A DNA stretch of 64,000 nt from Clostridia bacterium (GCA_017432405.1 JAFRJF010000113.1:29776-93775); one strand, 5' to 3'; positions 27,000-36,543 are shown, counted from the first letter of the stretch. The notes: a model not told the origin generated them from the sequence alone. Translations and numbers: made by a program.

Positions 27000-27911
27000 T
27001 TATTCAACGGTTACCCCCAGATCCTCAGGGCTCAGGGCTTCGGGCAGCAGCTCGCCAAGGGTCTTGACGGTGAAGCCCTTGCCGTACTGACCCACGATCA
27101 CGGGCAGGCTCAGGTCGGAAAATTCCCGCAGCACCTGGCGGCAGATGCCGCAGGGCCAGGCGACGGCGGTGGAGCCCACCACCGCGATGGCGGCGAAGCG
27201 TCGGGCCCCGGCGGCGATGGCGCAGGACGCTGCGCAGCGCTCGGCGCAGATCGTCGCGCCGTAGGAGGCGTTTTCGAAGTTGCAGCCCTTGAAGGTCCTG
27301 CCGTCTTCAGTGAGGATGCAGGCGCCCACCTTGAAGTGGGAATAGGGGCTGTAGCTGTTCTGCATGGCCTCGCAGGCCAGCGCAAAGAGCTGCTCATGGG
27401 AGGGCGTTCCGCCCTCACGGGTGATGCCGACGGCGCTCAGGGCGCGCTCTTCCATGTTTCGCATGACGGTTTTCTCCTCCTCGTTCATATGGTCGTAGCC
27501 CATCAGGTGAAAGGCTGAATGGGCGGTGAGGTAGCCCAGCTCCCGCTGCAGCGAGTGGCCGTATTCCTCCGCCTGGGCGCGGGCGCGGCCGAGGTTGATC
27601 ACGCAGTCGCCGAGGTTGGCGCAGTCCATGGCCGGGTCGTATTCCCGGCTGACGCGCCTGGGGCAATCCCGGGCGGTCTTGCCTTCGGGATAGGCGACGG
27701 TGGGGAAGGACAGCACGTCGGTGGGGCTGTCGATGCCCCGCGTATCCAGGTTCAGGGTCCGGATCTGCTCGTCGTCCACGATGCGCACGCAGAAGCCCGC
27801 GCCACTGACGCCCTCCGCATCAAAGCAGGCGTCCGCCACGCGCCCCAACAGCCCCTCCAGTCCCTCCATGCCCTCCGGCACGGGAATGTCCCATTGCAGT
27901 TCAATCGCCAT
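27000..27911 (-). CDS. Fusion of endoribonuclease YbeY and cytidine deaminase
   Basis: 303 residues. The ATG at 27911 overlaps the pgpH end by 11 bases. Residues about 1-160 are YbeY, a single-strand RNase for 16S rRNA maturation, with DSPTDVLSFP and the zinc motif HSAFHLMGYDH (His 131, 135, 141). Residues about 170-300 are a cytidine deaminase with HFKVGACI, CAE (222-224) and PCGICRQ (Cys 254, 257). Both active sites look intact. In Bacillus the order is ybeY-dgkA-cdd-era; here dgkA is missing and ybeY and cdd are one reading frame. No stop or frameshift separates the halves. Confidence 0.93.
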   Translation of the reverse strand: MAIELQWDIPVPEGMEGLEGLLGRVADACFDAEGVSGAGFCVRIVDDEQIRTLNLDTRGIDSPTDVLSFPTVAYPEGKTARDCPRRVSREYDPAMDCANLGDCVINLGRARAQAEEYGHSLQRELGYLTAHSAFHLMGYDHMNEEEKTVMRNMEERALSAVGITREGGTPSHEQLFALACEAMQNSYSPYSHFKVGACILTEDGRTFKGCNFENASYGATICAERCAASCAIAAGARRFAAIAVVGSTAVAWPCGICRQVLREFSDLSLPVIVGQYGKGFTVKTLGELLPEALSPEDLGVTVE

Positions 27912-30027
27912 CTGCCTGAGCCTCCTGTTCTTCCAGCCCCTCAACCCTCGGCGGTATGGCCACGTCCGGATATTCGATGCGCTCGTGGAATACGCCGGTG
28001 AGCACCGTTGAGAAGGCGCTGCAGATCTTCTCCAGGTCGTTGAAGGTCAGGTCGGATTCGTCCAGCTGGCCGTCGTTCAGCTTGTCCCGCACCAGCTTGC
28101 GGATCAGCGCCTCCACCTTCTCCGTGGTGGGCTCCGGGATGCTGCGGGCCGCGGCTTCGATGGTGTCGGCCAGCATCACGCAGGCAGCCTCCTTCGTGCG
28201 GGGGCGGGGACCTTCATAGCGGAAGGCGTTGATGTCCACGTTCTCGCTGCCATAGAGCTTGACGGCCTTGTCGTAGAAAAACAGCACGACGCCGTCGCCG
28301 TGGTGCTGGCGGATGATGTCCAGCACCGGGGCGGGAATGTGGGCCTTCTGGGCCATGGTGACGCCGTCCCTGGGGTGGGCGGTGAGGATGGCCACGGACA
28401 CGCGGGGATCGGTGCGGTCGTGGGGATTGTCGCCCATCTGGTTTTCCTTGAAGTAGCTGGGGCGCTTCAGCTTGCCGATGTCGTGGTAATACGCGCCCAC
28501 ACGGGCCAGCAGCGGATTCGCGCCCACCGCGTTGGCGGCGGCCTCCGCCAGGTTGGCCACGATGATGGCATGGTGATAGGTCCCGGGGGCCTCCAGCAGC
28601 AGGCGGCGCAGCAGCGGCTGGTTCGGGTTGGACAGCTCGATCAGCTTGCTGTTGGTGGCCAGGTTGAATATGGACTCCAGCACCGGCTGCAAGCCGATGC
28701 AGAGTATGGCGCTGATGATGCCGCTGCTCATGGCCCACAGCGCGTTGGTCAGCACGTTGGCAAGGTCTGCGCTGTTCACAAGGCCGACGGCCAGCGTGCA
28801 CAGGAAGTTGGATACGCCCACCAGAGCGCCGGCCAGCAGCATGGTCAGGCGCTGGCCCCGGCGGCCCAGCACTGAGAGTATGATCGGGCCGGAGGCCATG
28901 CCCATCAGCAGCACCGAGAACATCGTCACCGAGAACAGGCCGCTGCTGGCGTTGGTCAGCAGCGAGGCGATGAAGCCCAGGCCGATGTTCATATAGAGGG
29001 CGGAGCGCTGGTCGAACAGCACGGCCACCAGCATCAGTCCCAGGGATATGGGCATCATGTAGGCGTCGAACCGACTGAAGGCCAGGCACAGACCGGTGAC
29101 CAGCACCGAGATCAGCCCCAGCAGCAGCAGCGTCCGGGGCGTCATGCGCTCGCGCAGGTAGCGGTGCAGGTACAGACCCACGCAGCCCATGATCACCAGC
29201 AGGACCAGCGCGATGCCGCCGATCAGCTGCACGTCCAGGGAATCCTCCTTCAACAGGCCCAGGGACGACAGCATCGCGTACTGGGCCTGGGTCACGATCT
29301 CGCCCCGGCGCACGATGACCTCGCCCTTTACGCAGGTCACGTTTTCCACGTCGTCCCGCGCCTTCTGGCGGTTGGCCTCGGTGGTCTCCTCGTCGATGAG
29401 CATGTTGGGCCGTATGCAGGCGCGGATCACGTTCATGGCGATGGAAACCAGCTCCGCGGAATAGCCGTTGCCGGCCAGCGAGCGGGCCAACCGGTTGATC
29501 GCAGTGGCCTCCTGGCCCTCCAGCAGCGTGGAATTCAGCGTCTCCCGAACGTCGATGATGGCGTCCTCGAACAGCTTGCGCAGACTGCCCTCGTCATAGG
29601 TCATCAGGGCGCGGTACTCCTCGGGGCTCAGGTTCACCGACAGGGACGCGTTCAGCGTGGACAGCTCGTCCTCGGTGATCCGGTCGGGATCGGGCCAGGC
29701 GCTGCCCCGCAGGGCGAACAGCGCGTCAAAGGTAGCCTGCATGTCAGAGGAGACGCTGCCAACCACGGAAAAGTCGATGCTCTTGTAGCTGGGCTCGACC
29801 GCAGCTGCCGCGGCGGCCCGGCGCTCCTCGGTGCCGACGGTGTCTATGACATCCTTGCTGGCGAGTATGTCCAGCGGCGCCGGCGACCCGACGTGTATGT
29901 CGTGCTGCTCCGGCGTGATGCCGATCACCAGCAGTCCCCCCAGCAACAGATACGTGGCGAAGATGATCAGCCCGTTCTTAAACACCGGGCCAAGGCGCGA
30001 CATGCCCGTCTTGCTGAGCTTGTTCAT
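27901..30027 (-). CDS. pgpH: HD-domain membrane phosphodiesterase PgpH (YqfF)
   Basis: 708 residues. N-terminal membrane helix, extracellular 7TMR-HDED domain, seven membrane helices (about 265-460), then a cytoplasmic HD domain with HHAIIVANLAEAAANAVG, YYHDIGKLKRPSYF, and HPRDG...HH. This family hydrolyses c-di-AMP. AGGAGG precedes the ATG. It lies between phoH and ybeY as in Bacillus subtilis. Confidence 0.95.
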   Translation of the reverse strand: MNKLSKTGMSRLGPVFKNGLIIFATYLLLGGLLVIGITPEQHDIHVGSPAPLDILASKDVIDTVGTEERRAAAAAAVEPSYKSIDFSVVGSVSSDMQATFDALFALRGSAWPDPDRITEDELSTLNASLSVNLSPEEYRALMTYDEGSLRKLFEDAIIDVRETLNSTLLEGQEATAINRLARSLAGNGYSAELVSIAMNVIRACIRPNMLIDEETTEANRQKARDDVENVTCVKGEVIVRRGEIVTQAQYAMLSSLGLLKEDSLDVQLIGGIALVLLVIMGCVGLYLHRYLRERMTPRTLLLLGLISVLVTGLCLAFSRFDAYMMPISLGLMLVAVLFDQRSALYMNIGLGFIASLLTNASSGLFSVTMFSVLLMGMASGPIILSVLGRRGQRLTMLLAGALVGVSNFLCTLAVGLVNSADLANVLTNALWAMSSGIISAILCIGLQPVLESIFNLATNSKLIELSNPNQPLLRRLLLEAPGTYHHAIIVANLAEAAANAVGANPLLARVGAYYHDIGKLKRPSYFKENQMGDNPHDRTDPRVSVAILTAHPRDGVTMAQKAHIPAPVLDIIRQHHGDGVVLFFYDKAVKLYGSENVDINAFRYEGPRPRTKEAACVMLADTIEAAARSIPEPTTEKVEALIRKLVRDKLNDGQLDESDLTFNDLEKICSAFSTVLTGVFHERIEYPDVAIPPRVEGLEEQEAQADGD

Positions 30028-30054
30028 GGTATCCTCCTGATTACAGCCTGAAGG

Positions 30055-31065
30055 CTACGGACGGTAGACGCGCCTCTGGCGCTCGTTGCGTTCGCTCTTC
30101 TGGGCGTGCTTCTCGTAGGCCTTGACGATGGCCTGCACCAGCTCGTGGCGCACCACGTCCCGGTGGGTCAGCTGCACGATGCCGATGTCCTTCACGTCCT
30201 TGAGCACCTCCAGCGCCTCCACCAGGCCCGAGCGCTTGCCCACGGGCAGGTCGATCTGGGTGACGTCGCCGGTGATGACCATCTTCGAGCCCATGCCCAT
30301 GCGGGTCAGGAACATCTTCATCTGTTCCGAGGTGGTGTTCTGGGCCTCGTCCAGTATGATAAAGGCGTCGTTGAGGGTGCGGCCACGCATGTAGGCCAGC
30401 GGCGCCACCTCCACCGCGCCGCGCTCCAGCAGCCGCTGGTAGGCGTCCACGCCCAGCATCTCGTGCAGCGCGTCGTACAGCGGCCGCAGGTAGGGGTCCA
30501 CCTTCTGGGCCAGGTCGCCGGGCAGGAAGCCCAGCTTCTCGCCGGCCTCCACCGCGGGGCGTGTGAGTATGATGCGCTCGATCTCCTTGTTTTTCAGGGC
30601 CACCACGGCCATGGCGATGGCCAGGTAGGTCTTGCCCGTTCCGGCGGGCCCCACGGCGAAGGTGGCGGTGTTGCCCTTGATGGCCTCGACGTACTGCTTC
30701 TGGCCCAGTGTCTTGCACTTCACCTGACGTCCCCGGTACGTGATGGCGATGACGTCCCGCATGATCTCGCCGATGCGGTCGGCCTTGCCCTCGGCGGCCA
30801 GGCCGATGGCATAGCGTATGCGCGTGCGGTCCACCGTCTCGCCCCGCAGCACGATCTCACCCAGCTTCTCCAGGGTCTCCCTGGCCAGCGCCACCTTGTC
30901 GGGGTCGCCGGACAGCGTGATCTCGCTGCCGTGGGCGTAGATTTCAACCCCCAGCTCCTCGCGGAAGAGGGGAATGTTCTCCTCGCGGATGCCGAACATG
31001 CCGATGAACTGCTCCGGCGATTCCACGCTCATGTGCTCGGTGTGGGACTGTTCGATGTTTTCCAA
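30055..31065 (-). CDS. PhoH-family ATPase (PhoL/YbeZ)
   Basis: 336 residues. Starts at a TTG (31065) with GGGAGG nine bases upstream; an ATG eleven codons in is an alternative. Walker A FAVGPAGTGKTYLAIAMA, Walker B AFIILDEAQNTTSEQMKMFLTRMG, sensor TGDVTQIDLP. It works with YbeY in RNA/ribosome metabolism, and its position two genes before ybeY fits that partnership. Confidence 0.94.
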   Translation of the reverse strand: MENIEQSHTEHMSVESPEQFIGMFGIREENIPLFREELGVEIYAHGSEITLSGDPDKVALARETLEKLGEIVLRGETVDRTRIRYAIGLAAEGKADRIGEIMRDVIAITYRGRQVKCKTLGQKQYVEAIKGNTATFAVGPAGTGKTYLAIAMAVVALKNKEIERIILTRPAVEAGEKLGFLPGDLAQKVDPYLRPLYDALHEMLGVDAYQRLLERGAVEVAPLAYMRGRTLNDAFIILDEAQNTTSEQMKMFLTRMGMGSKMVITGDVTQIDLPVGKRSGLVEALEVLKDVKDIGIVQLTHRDVVRHELVQAIVKAYEKHAQKSERNERQRRVYRP

Positions 31066-31070
31066 AGTGT

Positions 31071-32243
31071 TTAGCCTCCCTGTAATGCCTCCCGCGTTAT
31101 CGCGGCGTCGGACTGTATCTCAATGACGGCCCTCGCGACGAGGACGCCGTCGATCATTTTATAATCCACCCAGCTGTCGCCGGGGGTGTATGTCTTCGGA
31201 CCCTCCCGGACCAGCGCTGCCCGGGCGCTCGCCAGGGACAGCGTCCTTGCCCGCGCCTGTAGGGTCTCCCGGGGAATCTCCGATTCCTGCCGCAGGATCT
31301 CCACGTTCGTGAAGCGCTGGATTTCCAGCGGCACATACAATCCCCCGATGGGCAGGTACGCCAGTTCAGTGCGCTGTGACGGATAGGTCACGGCCCGGGC
31401 GATGGGCCATTCCATGCCCATCAGGGTGAGCTTTGCGCCGGTGGAGCGCCGACCGGTATCGACGGTGTCGGTCTGGGTCAGCGGCAACCGGGCCTCGCCG
31501 GAGAACCAGCTGCGCACGATCACCTCACCCAGCGCGCCGATGGGGCGCGTTGCTTCCTTCGTGGCCTGCTCCTCGCCCCGGATCAGCACCTGGCCCCGGC
31601 GCACGGCGTCCCCGGGCCTGACGCAAGCTGTGCCCGAGCGCACCACGACGCTGACGACGATGCCCTCCCGGGCGCAGACGAGGTCCCGCGCGGCATTCAC
31701 GTCGTACAGGGCCGGGGCGGGGACCTCCGGCGCGGCCTCCACCAGCAGGCGCACGCCCTGGAGCCGGGCGCTCGCATAGCTGTAGCTTTCTGACCGGGCG
31801 AGCAGGCGCTGGGCGAGCAGGCCGGTGTCGATGCTTCGGCCGATCCCGGGCCGCACGCCCAGCGCGTCCAGCGACCGGGAAAGCGCGGCGGGATCGCCCG
31901 ATGCGGCAAGCTCGCCGGTGAAGGCGATATCCACGATCCAGAGCCGGCTCAGGAACAATGCGCTCAGCGCCACCGCGCAGGCGATCCCGGCGACCAACGT
32001 GGCCCTCCGGCGGACAAAGCGGCGAAGGGCGCTGAAGCCCAGAAGGCGGATGACGCGCGCCTCCAGGCTGAAGCGCCGGCACAGGTCAAGCAGCAGCCGC
32101 GCGGACTGAGCGTCGCAGCGGACGACGAGGGCGCTGTCTTCGGCCAGCTGCACGTCGGCGAAGCGCGCACCCTTGGCCATGGCCCGGTCGATCAGCTTTT
32201 CGGGCATCAGGCAGCGGACCCGGACGGTGACTTCACCCCTCAT
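31071..32243 (-). CDS. yqfD: Sporulation protein YqfD
   Basis: 390 residues from the ATG at 32243 (GGAGGTG upstream). One hydrophobic helix (about residues 80-100), a preceding cytoplasmic segment, then a large extracytoplasmic region with VEAAPEVPAPALYDVNAARD and VVVRSGTACVRPGDAVRRGQVL, typical of the stage IV protein YqfD. Overlaps yqfC by 11 bases. Expected to act in spore cortex formation in the mother cell (family knowledge). Confidence 0.9.
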   Translation of the reverse strand: MRGEVTVRVRCLMPEKLIDRAMAKGARFADVQLAEDSALVVRCDAQSARLLLDLCRRFSLEARVIRLLGFSALRRFVRRRATLVAGIACAVALSALFLSRLWIVDIAFTGELAASGDPAALSRSLDALGVRPGIGRSIDTGLLAQRLLARSESYSYASARLQGVRLLVEAAPEVPAPALYDVNAARDLVCAREGIVVSVVVRSGTACVRPGDAVRRGQVLIRGEEQATKEATRPIGALGEVIVRSWFSGEARLPLTQTDTVDTGRRSTGAKLTLMGMEWPIARAVTYPSQRTELAYLPIGGLYVPLEIQRFTNVEILRQESEIPRETLQARARTLSLASARAALVREGPKTYTPGDSWVDYKMIDGVLVARAVIEIQSDAAITREALQGG

Positions 32244-32580
32244 CGGGCACGTCACCTCCCCGGCAGGGCAGCTCAAGGCGGCGGATGTCGCCCCGGATGA
32301 TCACCGCGCCTGCCCTGGCGCAGCTGAGCGAAAGGCCGCTGCCCATCGCGCAGACGGCGCCCGCGCGGCTGTTCAGCACGATGCGGGTGTCGGTAAACGT
32401 CGCGATGCCGGTGTGGTTTTCCACCAGCACGCTGTGACCGCCCACGGCGGTGATCCTCGGGCAGCGCCCCGTCATGTCCTCTGTCCATTCCAGGGCAGGG
32501 GGATATCCGCGCCCCCGCCGCGGCGTTCGGGAAACGCGCTCAGCGTCCCTCACGCGCCGGGAAAAGCCCGGTTTTTTCAT
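32233..32580 (-). CDS. yqfC: Sporulation protein YqfC
   Basis: 115 residues starting at the ATG 32580 with GGAGGG nine bases before it. The YabP/YqfC fold is seen in RCPRITAVGGHSVLVENHTGIATFTDTRIVLNSRAG and the following beta-rich segment. First gene of yqfC-yqfD-phoH-pgpH-ybeY/cdd. The N-terminus is short and basic. Confidence 0.87.
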   Translation of the reverse strand: MKKPGFSRRVRDAERVSRTPRRGRGYPPALEWTEDMTGRCPRITAVGGHSVLVENHTGIATFTDTRIVLNSRAGAVCAMGSGLSLSCARAGAVIIRGDIRRLELPCRGGDVPDEG

Positions 32581-32670
32581 GCTCGCATCCCTCCGCAATG
32601 GGTAATGGGGTTCCAGGTTACCCTATGCGGCGGACGGGCGCTTCATCCATGCATAAATAAGCCCTATAAT

Positions 32671-32700
32671 ATTATACACGATTATACACTGGAAATGCAA
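32671..32700 (-). promoter_or_regulatory. Putative promoter of the yqfC operon
   Basis: Minus-strand TTGCAT (32695-32700), 18-base spacer, TATAAT (32671-32676). A second TATAAT overlaps upstream at 32682-32687. A sporulation sigma factor may also act here; I cannot tell. Confidence 0.55.
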
Positions 32701-32735
32701 GGGAATATGATGATTTGCCCAAATTGAGCCCCTGT

Positions 32736-32765
32736 TTGACAGAAGGGGATGAAGATTGCTATAAT
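32736..32765 (+). promoter_or_regulatory. Consensus sigma-A promoter for dus
   Basis: TTGACA (32736-32741), 18-base spacer, TATAAT (32760-32765). It excludes the longer upstream start of the open frame. Confidence 0.8.
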
Positions 32766-32798
32766 TCAGATGTGCGAATTTACAGAAGGAGCTTTGGA

Positions 32799-33764
32799 AT
32801 GTCATTTCAAATTACTGATTTATTGAAGAACCGCGGCGCGGGGCTCGCGCCGATGGCGGGGGTGACGGACGCGGCCATGCGGCTGCTGTGCCACGAACAG
32901 GGCGCGGCCTGGGCGGTGAGCGAGATGCTGTCGGCGAAGGGCTGGGTGTTCTCCGGGGGCAAAAACCGCAACGCGCAGGACATCCTCGCCCGCCTGCCCG
33001 GCGAGGGACCGGCAGGCCTTCAGCTCTTTGGCAGCGACCCGGCGTATATTGCCGAGGCGGCGCGAAGGCTGGAGAACGTGGGCTTTCAGTTCTTTGACCT
33101 GAACTTTGGCTGCCCGGCCCCAAAGATCACCGGAAACGGAGAGGGCAGCGCCATGATGCGCGATCCCGTTCGAATTGGCGCGGTGGTGCGCGCGCTGGCG
33201 GAGGCGACGCCCCTTCCTGTGACGGTGAAGATCCGCGCGGGGTGGGACAGCGGCAGCATCAACGCCCCGGAGGTCGCCAGAATCTGCGAGGACAACGGCG
33301 CCCGGGCCGTGGCCGTCCATGCCCGCACCCGGGACCAGCAATACGCGGGCAAAGCGGACTGGCGGATCATACGGGATGTGAAGCGGGCGGTGTCGGTGCC
33401 CGTGTTCGGCAACGGCGACGTGCGCAGCGGCGCGGACGCCCTGCGGATGCTGGAGGAGACGGGCTGCGACGCCGTGATCGTCGGGCGCGCCGCCCAGGGC
33501 AATCCCTGGATCTTCCGGGAAATCACTGCGGCCATGCAGGGAAGGACAGTCCCGTCCCCAACGCCCGAAGAGCGGGTGGACATGGCCGCCCGCCACTTCC
33601 AATTGGAGGCGCAGCTGTACGGCGAAAAGCTGGCGGTGCTGCAGATGCGCAAGCACATTGCCTGGTATGTGCACGGCATGAAGGGCGCCTCCCGCTTCCG
33701 CGAGCACATCAATCAACTGACCACTGCCGAAGCGGTGCTTGAGGCGCTGAGGGAAAAAATCTGA
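32799..33764 (+). CDS. tRNA-dihydrouridine synthase (DusB-type)
   Basis: 321 residues from the ATG at 32799 (AGAAGGAG upstream). FMN-dependent reduction of uridine in tRNA. Motifs: LAPMAGVTDAAMRLLC, FDLNFGCPAPKITGNGEGSAMM (catalytic Cys in NFGCPAPK), HARTRDQQYAGKADW, VFGNGDVRSGADAL and DAVIVGRAAQGNPWIF. It is monocistronic. Its stop codon is inside a terminator stem. Confidence 0.95.
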   Translation: MSFQITDLLKNRGAGLAPMAGVTDAAMRLLCHEQGAAWAVSEMLSAKGWVFSGGKNRNAQDILARLPGEGPAGLQLFGSDPAYIAEAARRLENVGFQFFDLNFGCPAPKITGNGEGSAMMRDPVRIGAVVRALAEATPLPVTVKIRAGWDSGSINAPEVARICEDNGARAVAVHARTRDQQYAGKADWRIIRDVKRAVSVPVFGNGDVRSGADALRMLEETGCDAVIVGRAAQGNPWIFREITAAMQGRTVPSPTPEERVDMAARHFQLEAQLYGEKLAVLQMRKHIAWYVHGMKGASRFREHINQLTTAEAVLEALREKI

Positions 33765-33793
33765 TTTGTCGCGCTGCGACAAATCAGATTTTT
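33755..33793 (+). terminator. 18-bp perfect hairpin containing the dus stop codon
   Basis: Arms 33755-33772 and 33776-33793 match exactly with a GCT loop. The TGA at 33762-33764 lies in the left arm and the right arm ends in TTTTT. Confidence 0.8.
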
Positions 33794-33818
33794 AGGGGTT
33801 AGGGGTTAGGGGTTAGGG
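33792..33818 (+). repeat. TTAGGGG tandem heptamer, about 3.9 copies
   Basis: TTAGGGG repeats at 33792, 33799 and 33806, then TTAGGG at 33813. It lies between two plus-strand hairpins downstream of dus. Confidence 0.85.
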
Positions 33819-33823
33819 AAGGT

Positions 33824-33848
33824 AGAAATCCTTACGGATTTCTTTTTT
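33824..33848 (+). terminator. Classic intrinsic terminator
   Basis: AGAAATCC (33824-33831), TTAC loop, GGATTTCT (33836-33843), then TTTTT. It is a second terminator behind dus. Confidence 0.75.
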
Positions 33849-33863
33849 CCTCACTTCACATAG

Positions 33864-33897
33864 CATGGCCGCCCTGCCATGTGGCAGGGCGGCCATG
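33864..33897 (-). terminator. 16-bp hairpin after ftsZ
   Basis: CATGGCCGCCCTGCCA (33864-33879) and TGGCAGGGCGGCCATG (33882-33897) are reverse complements with almost no spacer, so the inner pairs form the loop. It lies 16 bases beyond the ftsZ stop. Confidence 0.65.
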
Positions 33898-33913
33898 GGA
33901 ATCCGTGTGTTTC

Positions 33914-35215
33914 TCACTTCTTCTTCATGAAGCTGGGGACGTCCGGGGTGAAGCCGCGGCGGGTCTGGTTGCGGGGCTGCTCCTGGCCCTCGTCCTGGTA
34001 GACGCGGGGGCGGCGGGTCTGCTGGCGCTCCGCGCGGCGCTGCTCCCGCTGCTCATAGCCGGTGTCGGCGGCCTGGCGGGGCTGGCGCTCGCGCTCGGTG
34101 CGGGCGCGGCGCTCGAAGATGGGGGAGACCTGCTCCTCCTCATAGCGGGAGGCCCTGGGGGCGCGCTCCGGCTCATCCTCCAGGGGCTCGCGGCTTTCGC
34201 TGCCGATGGCGCTCTTCAGGGGCTCGGTGAAGCTGGGCTTTTCGAAGCCGGTGGCGATGACGGTGATCTTGACCTCGTCGTCCATGTTCTCGTCGATGCC
34301 CGCACCGAAGATGATGTTGGCTTCGGGATCGGCGGCGGCGGTGATCAGCTGGGCTGCCTCGTTGATGTCGATGATGGAGGTGTCGGGGCCGCCGGTGATG
34401 TTGATCAGCACCGCGCGCGCGCCGTCGATGGAGGTCTCCAGCATCGGGCTGGATATGGCCTGCTTGGCAGCCTCCACCATGCGGTTCTCGCCCTTGCCGA
34501 TGCCGATGCCCATGTGGGCCAGGCCGCGGGACTGCATGACCGTGCGCACGTCGGCAAAGTCGAGGTTAATCAGCGAGGGCACGGCGATCAGGTCGGAAAT
34601 GCCCTGGATGCCCTGGCGCAGCGTGTCGTCGGCGATCTTGAAGGCGTCGGTCATCGTGGTGCCCTTGGTGACCACGGACAGCAGCCGGTCATTGGGAACC
34701 ACCACCAGGGTGTCCACGTTGGCCTTCAGCTTCTCGATGCCCGCTTCCGCGTTCTTCATGCGCTGGCGACCCTCGAACAGGAAGGGCTTGGAGACCACGC
34801 CGATGGTCAGTATGCCCATCTCGCGGGCGGTCTCGGCGATGATCGGGGCCGCCCCCGTGCCAGTGCCGCCGCCCATGCCGCAGGTGACGAATACGAGGTC
34901 GGAGCCCTTGATGGTGTTGGCGATGTCTTCGCGGCTCTCCTCGGCGGCCTTCTGGCCCACCTCGGGGTTCGCGCCTGCGCCCAGGCCCTTGGTCAGCTTG
35001 TCGCCGATCTGGATCTGGATGGGCGCCTTGGACATGGCCAGCGCCTGCTTGTCGGTATTCACCGCGATGAAATCCACGCCGCGAAGGCCGGAATCCACCA
35101 TGCGGTTGACCGCGTTTGTGCCCGCGCCGCCGACGCCGATGACCTTTATGGCCGCAAAGTTGGTGTTCTCTTCCTCATTGTTGACGTTCCTGTCTTCCAT
35201 TTCAAATTCCAACAC
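33914..35215 (-). CDS. ftsZ: Cell division protein FtsZ
   Basis: 433 residues from a GTG at 35215 (GAGGGG seven bases before). Tubulin-like GTPase that builds the Z-ring. GTP signature [15 protein letters not shown]-terminal [17 protein letters not shown], the T7-loop synergy [11 protein letters not shown], a long Arg/Glu-rich variable linker, and the conserved C-terminal peptide DVPSFMKKK. Follows ftsA by about 47 bases. Confidence 0.98.
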   Translation of the reverse strand: MLEFEMEDRNVNNEEENTNFAAIKVIGVGGAGTNAVNRMVDSGLRGVDFIAVNTDKQALAMSKAPIQIQIGDKLTKGLGAGANPEVGQKAAEESREDIANTIKGSDLVFVTCGMGGGTGTGAAPIIAETAREMGILTIGVVSKPFLFEGRQRMKNAEAGIEKLKANVDTLVVVPNDRLLSVVTKGTTMTDAFKIADDTLRQGIQGISDLIAVPSLINLDFADVRTVMQSRGLAHMGIGIGKGENRMVEAAKQAISSPMLETSIDGARAVLINITGGPDTSIIDINEAAQLITAAADPEANIIFGAGIDENMDDEVKITVIATGFEKPSFTEPLKSAIGSESREPLEDEPERAPRASRYEEEQVSPIFERRARTERERQPRQAADTGYEQREQRRAERQQTRRPRVYQDEGQEQPRNQTRRGFTPDVPSFMKKK

Positions 35216-35262
35216 AAGGCATCCCCCTCGTCAGTATAGTTTGTCAGATTCTGTATATGCCA

Positions 35263-36453
35263 TCAGCCCCGGCCGCCGAAGAGGTTCTTCAGGCGGCTTG
35301 ACAGGCGCTCGTCCTGTCCGCCCTGGTTCTCAATGGAATCAAATACCAGGTCGGCCAGGCCCAGGGACGCCGAGAATACCGGGCTGTTTAATTTCGATGA
35401 TTTCGCGGCGGAGACCTTGATCGGACGGTTGATCTTTGCCGCGAGGGCCTCCCTGGCCCCGCGCATCAGCGCGATGCCGCCGCCGGTGAGGAACACCTGC
35501 GAGCGCTTGCCCAGCAGCGGTTCCACGTCGTTGCGCACGGTCATGTCGATCATGTCCGCCAGCTCCTGGAAGCTCTCCTCGACGATCTTGCCCACCTGAT
35601 CCCTCGGGAAGGTCATCCGACGGCCATTGTCGTCGAAGACCTCGGAGAAGGAATTGGCGTCGAACTCGTCGGGGTTGAACACGAAGCCCCTCTTAATTTG
35701 CTCCGCTGCGCGCATCGGTATGCGCAGCTTCATGGCCAGATCGGCGGTGATGTGTCCGCCGCCCCGGGGCAGTATGGCATGGTAGATGATGGCGTCGCCC
35801 TCCACCACGCTGATTTCGGTGTTCAGGTAACCCACGTCCATCAGCACAGCCACGCGGTCGCGGTCTTCCAGAGACAGCACCAGCAGGCTCTCGCCCAGCG
35901 TGCAGGACAGGAAGCCCAGTATGGTGATGTTCTGCCGCCCGATCATCTCCGAGACGTCGTCGATGAACTGGGGGTCGGCCACGATGAAGGTGGTCCTTGC
36001 CCGCAGCCGGCTGCCGCGCCCGCCGGGCATCATGGTCTTCTTGCCGTCGTCCACGATGAACCAGGAAGGCGTTCTGTGCATCACCAGGCCGCCCTCCTCG
36101 CCGATGTGCAACATGTCCGCCGCGGCGTCCTGCACGGCGTTGATCGCCGCTTCGTCCACCACCCCGTCGGGCAGCTCCACCTCGGTCTCGCAGGAGCGCA
36201 CGTGGATGTATTCTCCGGGCACGCCAACATAGATCTCCTTGATCTTGGAATTGGCTTCCAGCTCTGCCGCCGCGATGGAATCGCGCACGCGCTGTATCAT
36301 TTGGCCCGGCGTGTTCCAGTCGCCGTCGGAATAGCCGTCGTAGGGCACGGTGCCCGAGCCGATGATGTCCAGCCGGTCCATGCCGCCGTTCTGCGCGATC
36401 ACCGTCACGATCTTGGACGTTCCGAATTCAATGGCCGCAATTTGCGTTTTCAT
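35263..36453 (-). CDS. ftsA: Cell division protein FtsA
   Basis: 396 residues. Actin-like ATPase that anchors FtsZ filaments to the membrane. IAAIEFGTSKIVTVIAQ (phosphate 1), VLMDVGYLNTEISVVEG (phosphate 2), VFLTGGGIALMRGAREAL (adenosine motif), and a C-terminal amphipathic helix LSSRLKNLFGGRG for membrane targeting. First gene of ftsA-ftsZ. Confidence 0.95.
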   Translation of the reverse strand: MKTQIAAIEFGTSKIVTVIAQNGGMDRLDIIGSGTVPYDGYSDGDWNTPGQMIQRVRDSIAAAELEANSKIKEIYVGVPGEYIHVRSCETEVELPDGVVDEAAINAVQDAAADMLHIGEEGGLVMHRTPSWFIVDDGKKTMMPGGRGSRLRARTTFIVADPQFIDDVSEMIGRQNITILGFLSCTLGESLLVLSLEDRDRVAVLMDVGYLNTEISVVEGDAIIYHAILPRGGGHITADLAMKLRIPMRAAEQIKRGFVFNPDEFDANSFSEVFDDNGRRMTFPRDQVGKIVEESFQELADMIDMTVRNDVEPLLGKRSQVFLTGGGIALMRGAREALAAKINRPIKVSAAKSSKLNSPVFSASLGLADLVFDSIENQGGQDERLSSRLKNLFGGRG

Positions 36454-36514
36454 ATCTGTAGTCGACCCACCCTATCCTTTGTTACGCGCTATGTTCAGCC
36501 CAACATATACCGTT

Positions 36515-36543
36515 ATTATACATGGAATTGTTTCGTTATGCAA
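36515..36543 (-). promoter_or_regulatory. Promoter of ftsAZ
   Basis: Minus-strand TTGCAT (36538-36543), 17-base spacer, TATAAT (36515-36520). Confidence 0.6.

Noticed and set aside
33792..33818. Telomere-like sequence marking a linear replicon end
   Set aside because: Only four short units inside an operon boundary with ordinary genes on both sides.
33881..35239. 452-codon open frame on plus strand
   Set aside because: Antisense to ftsZ, whose motifs are complete.
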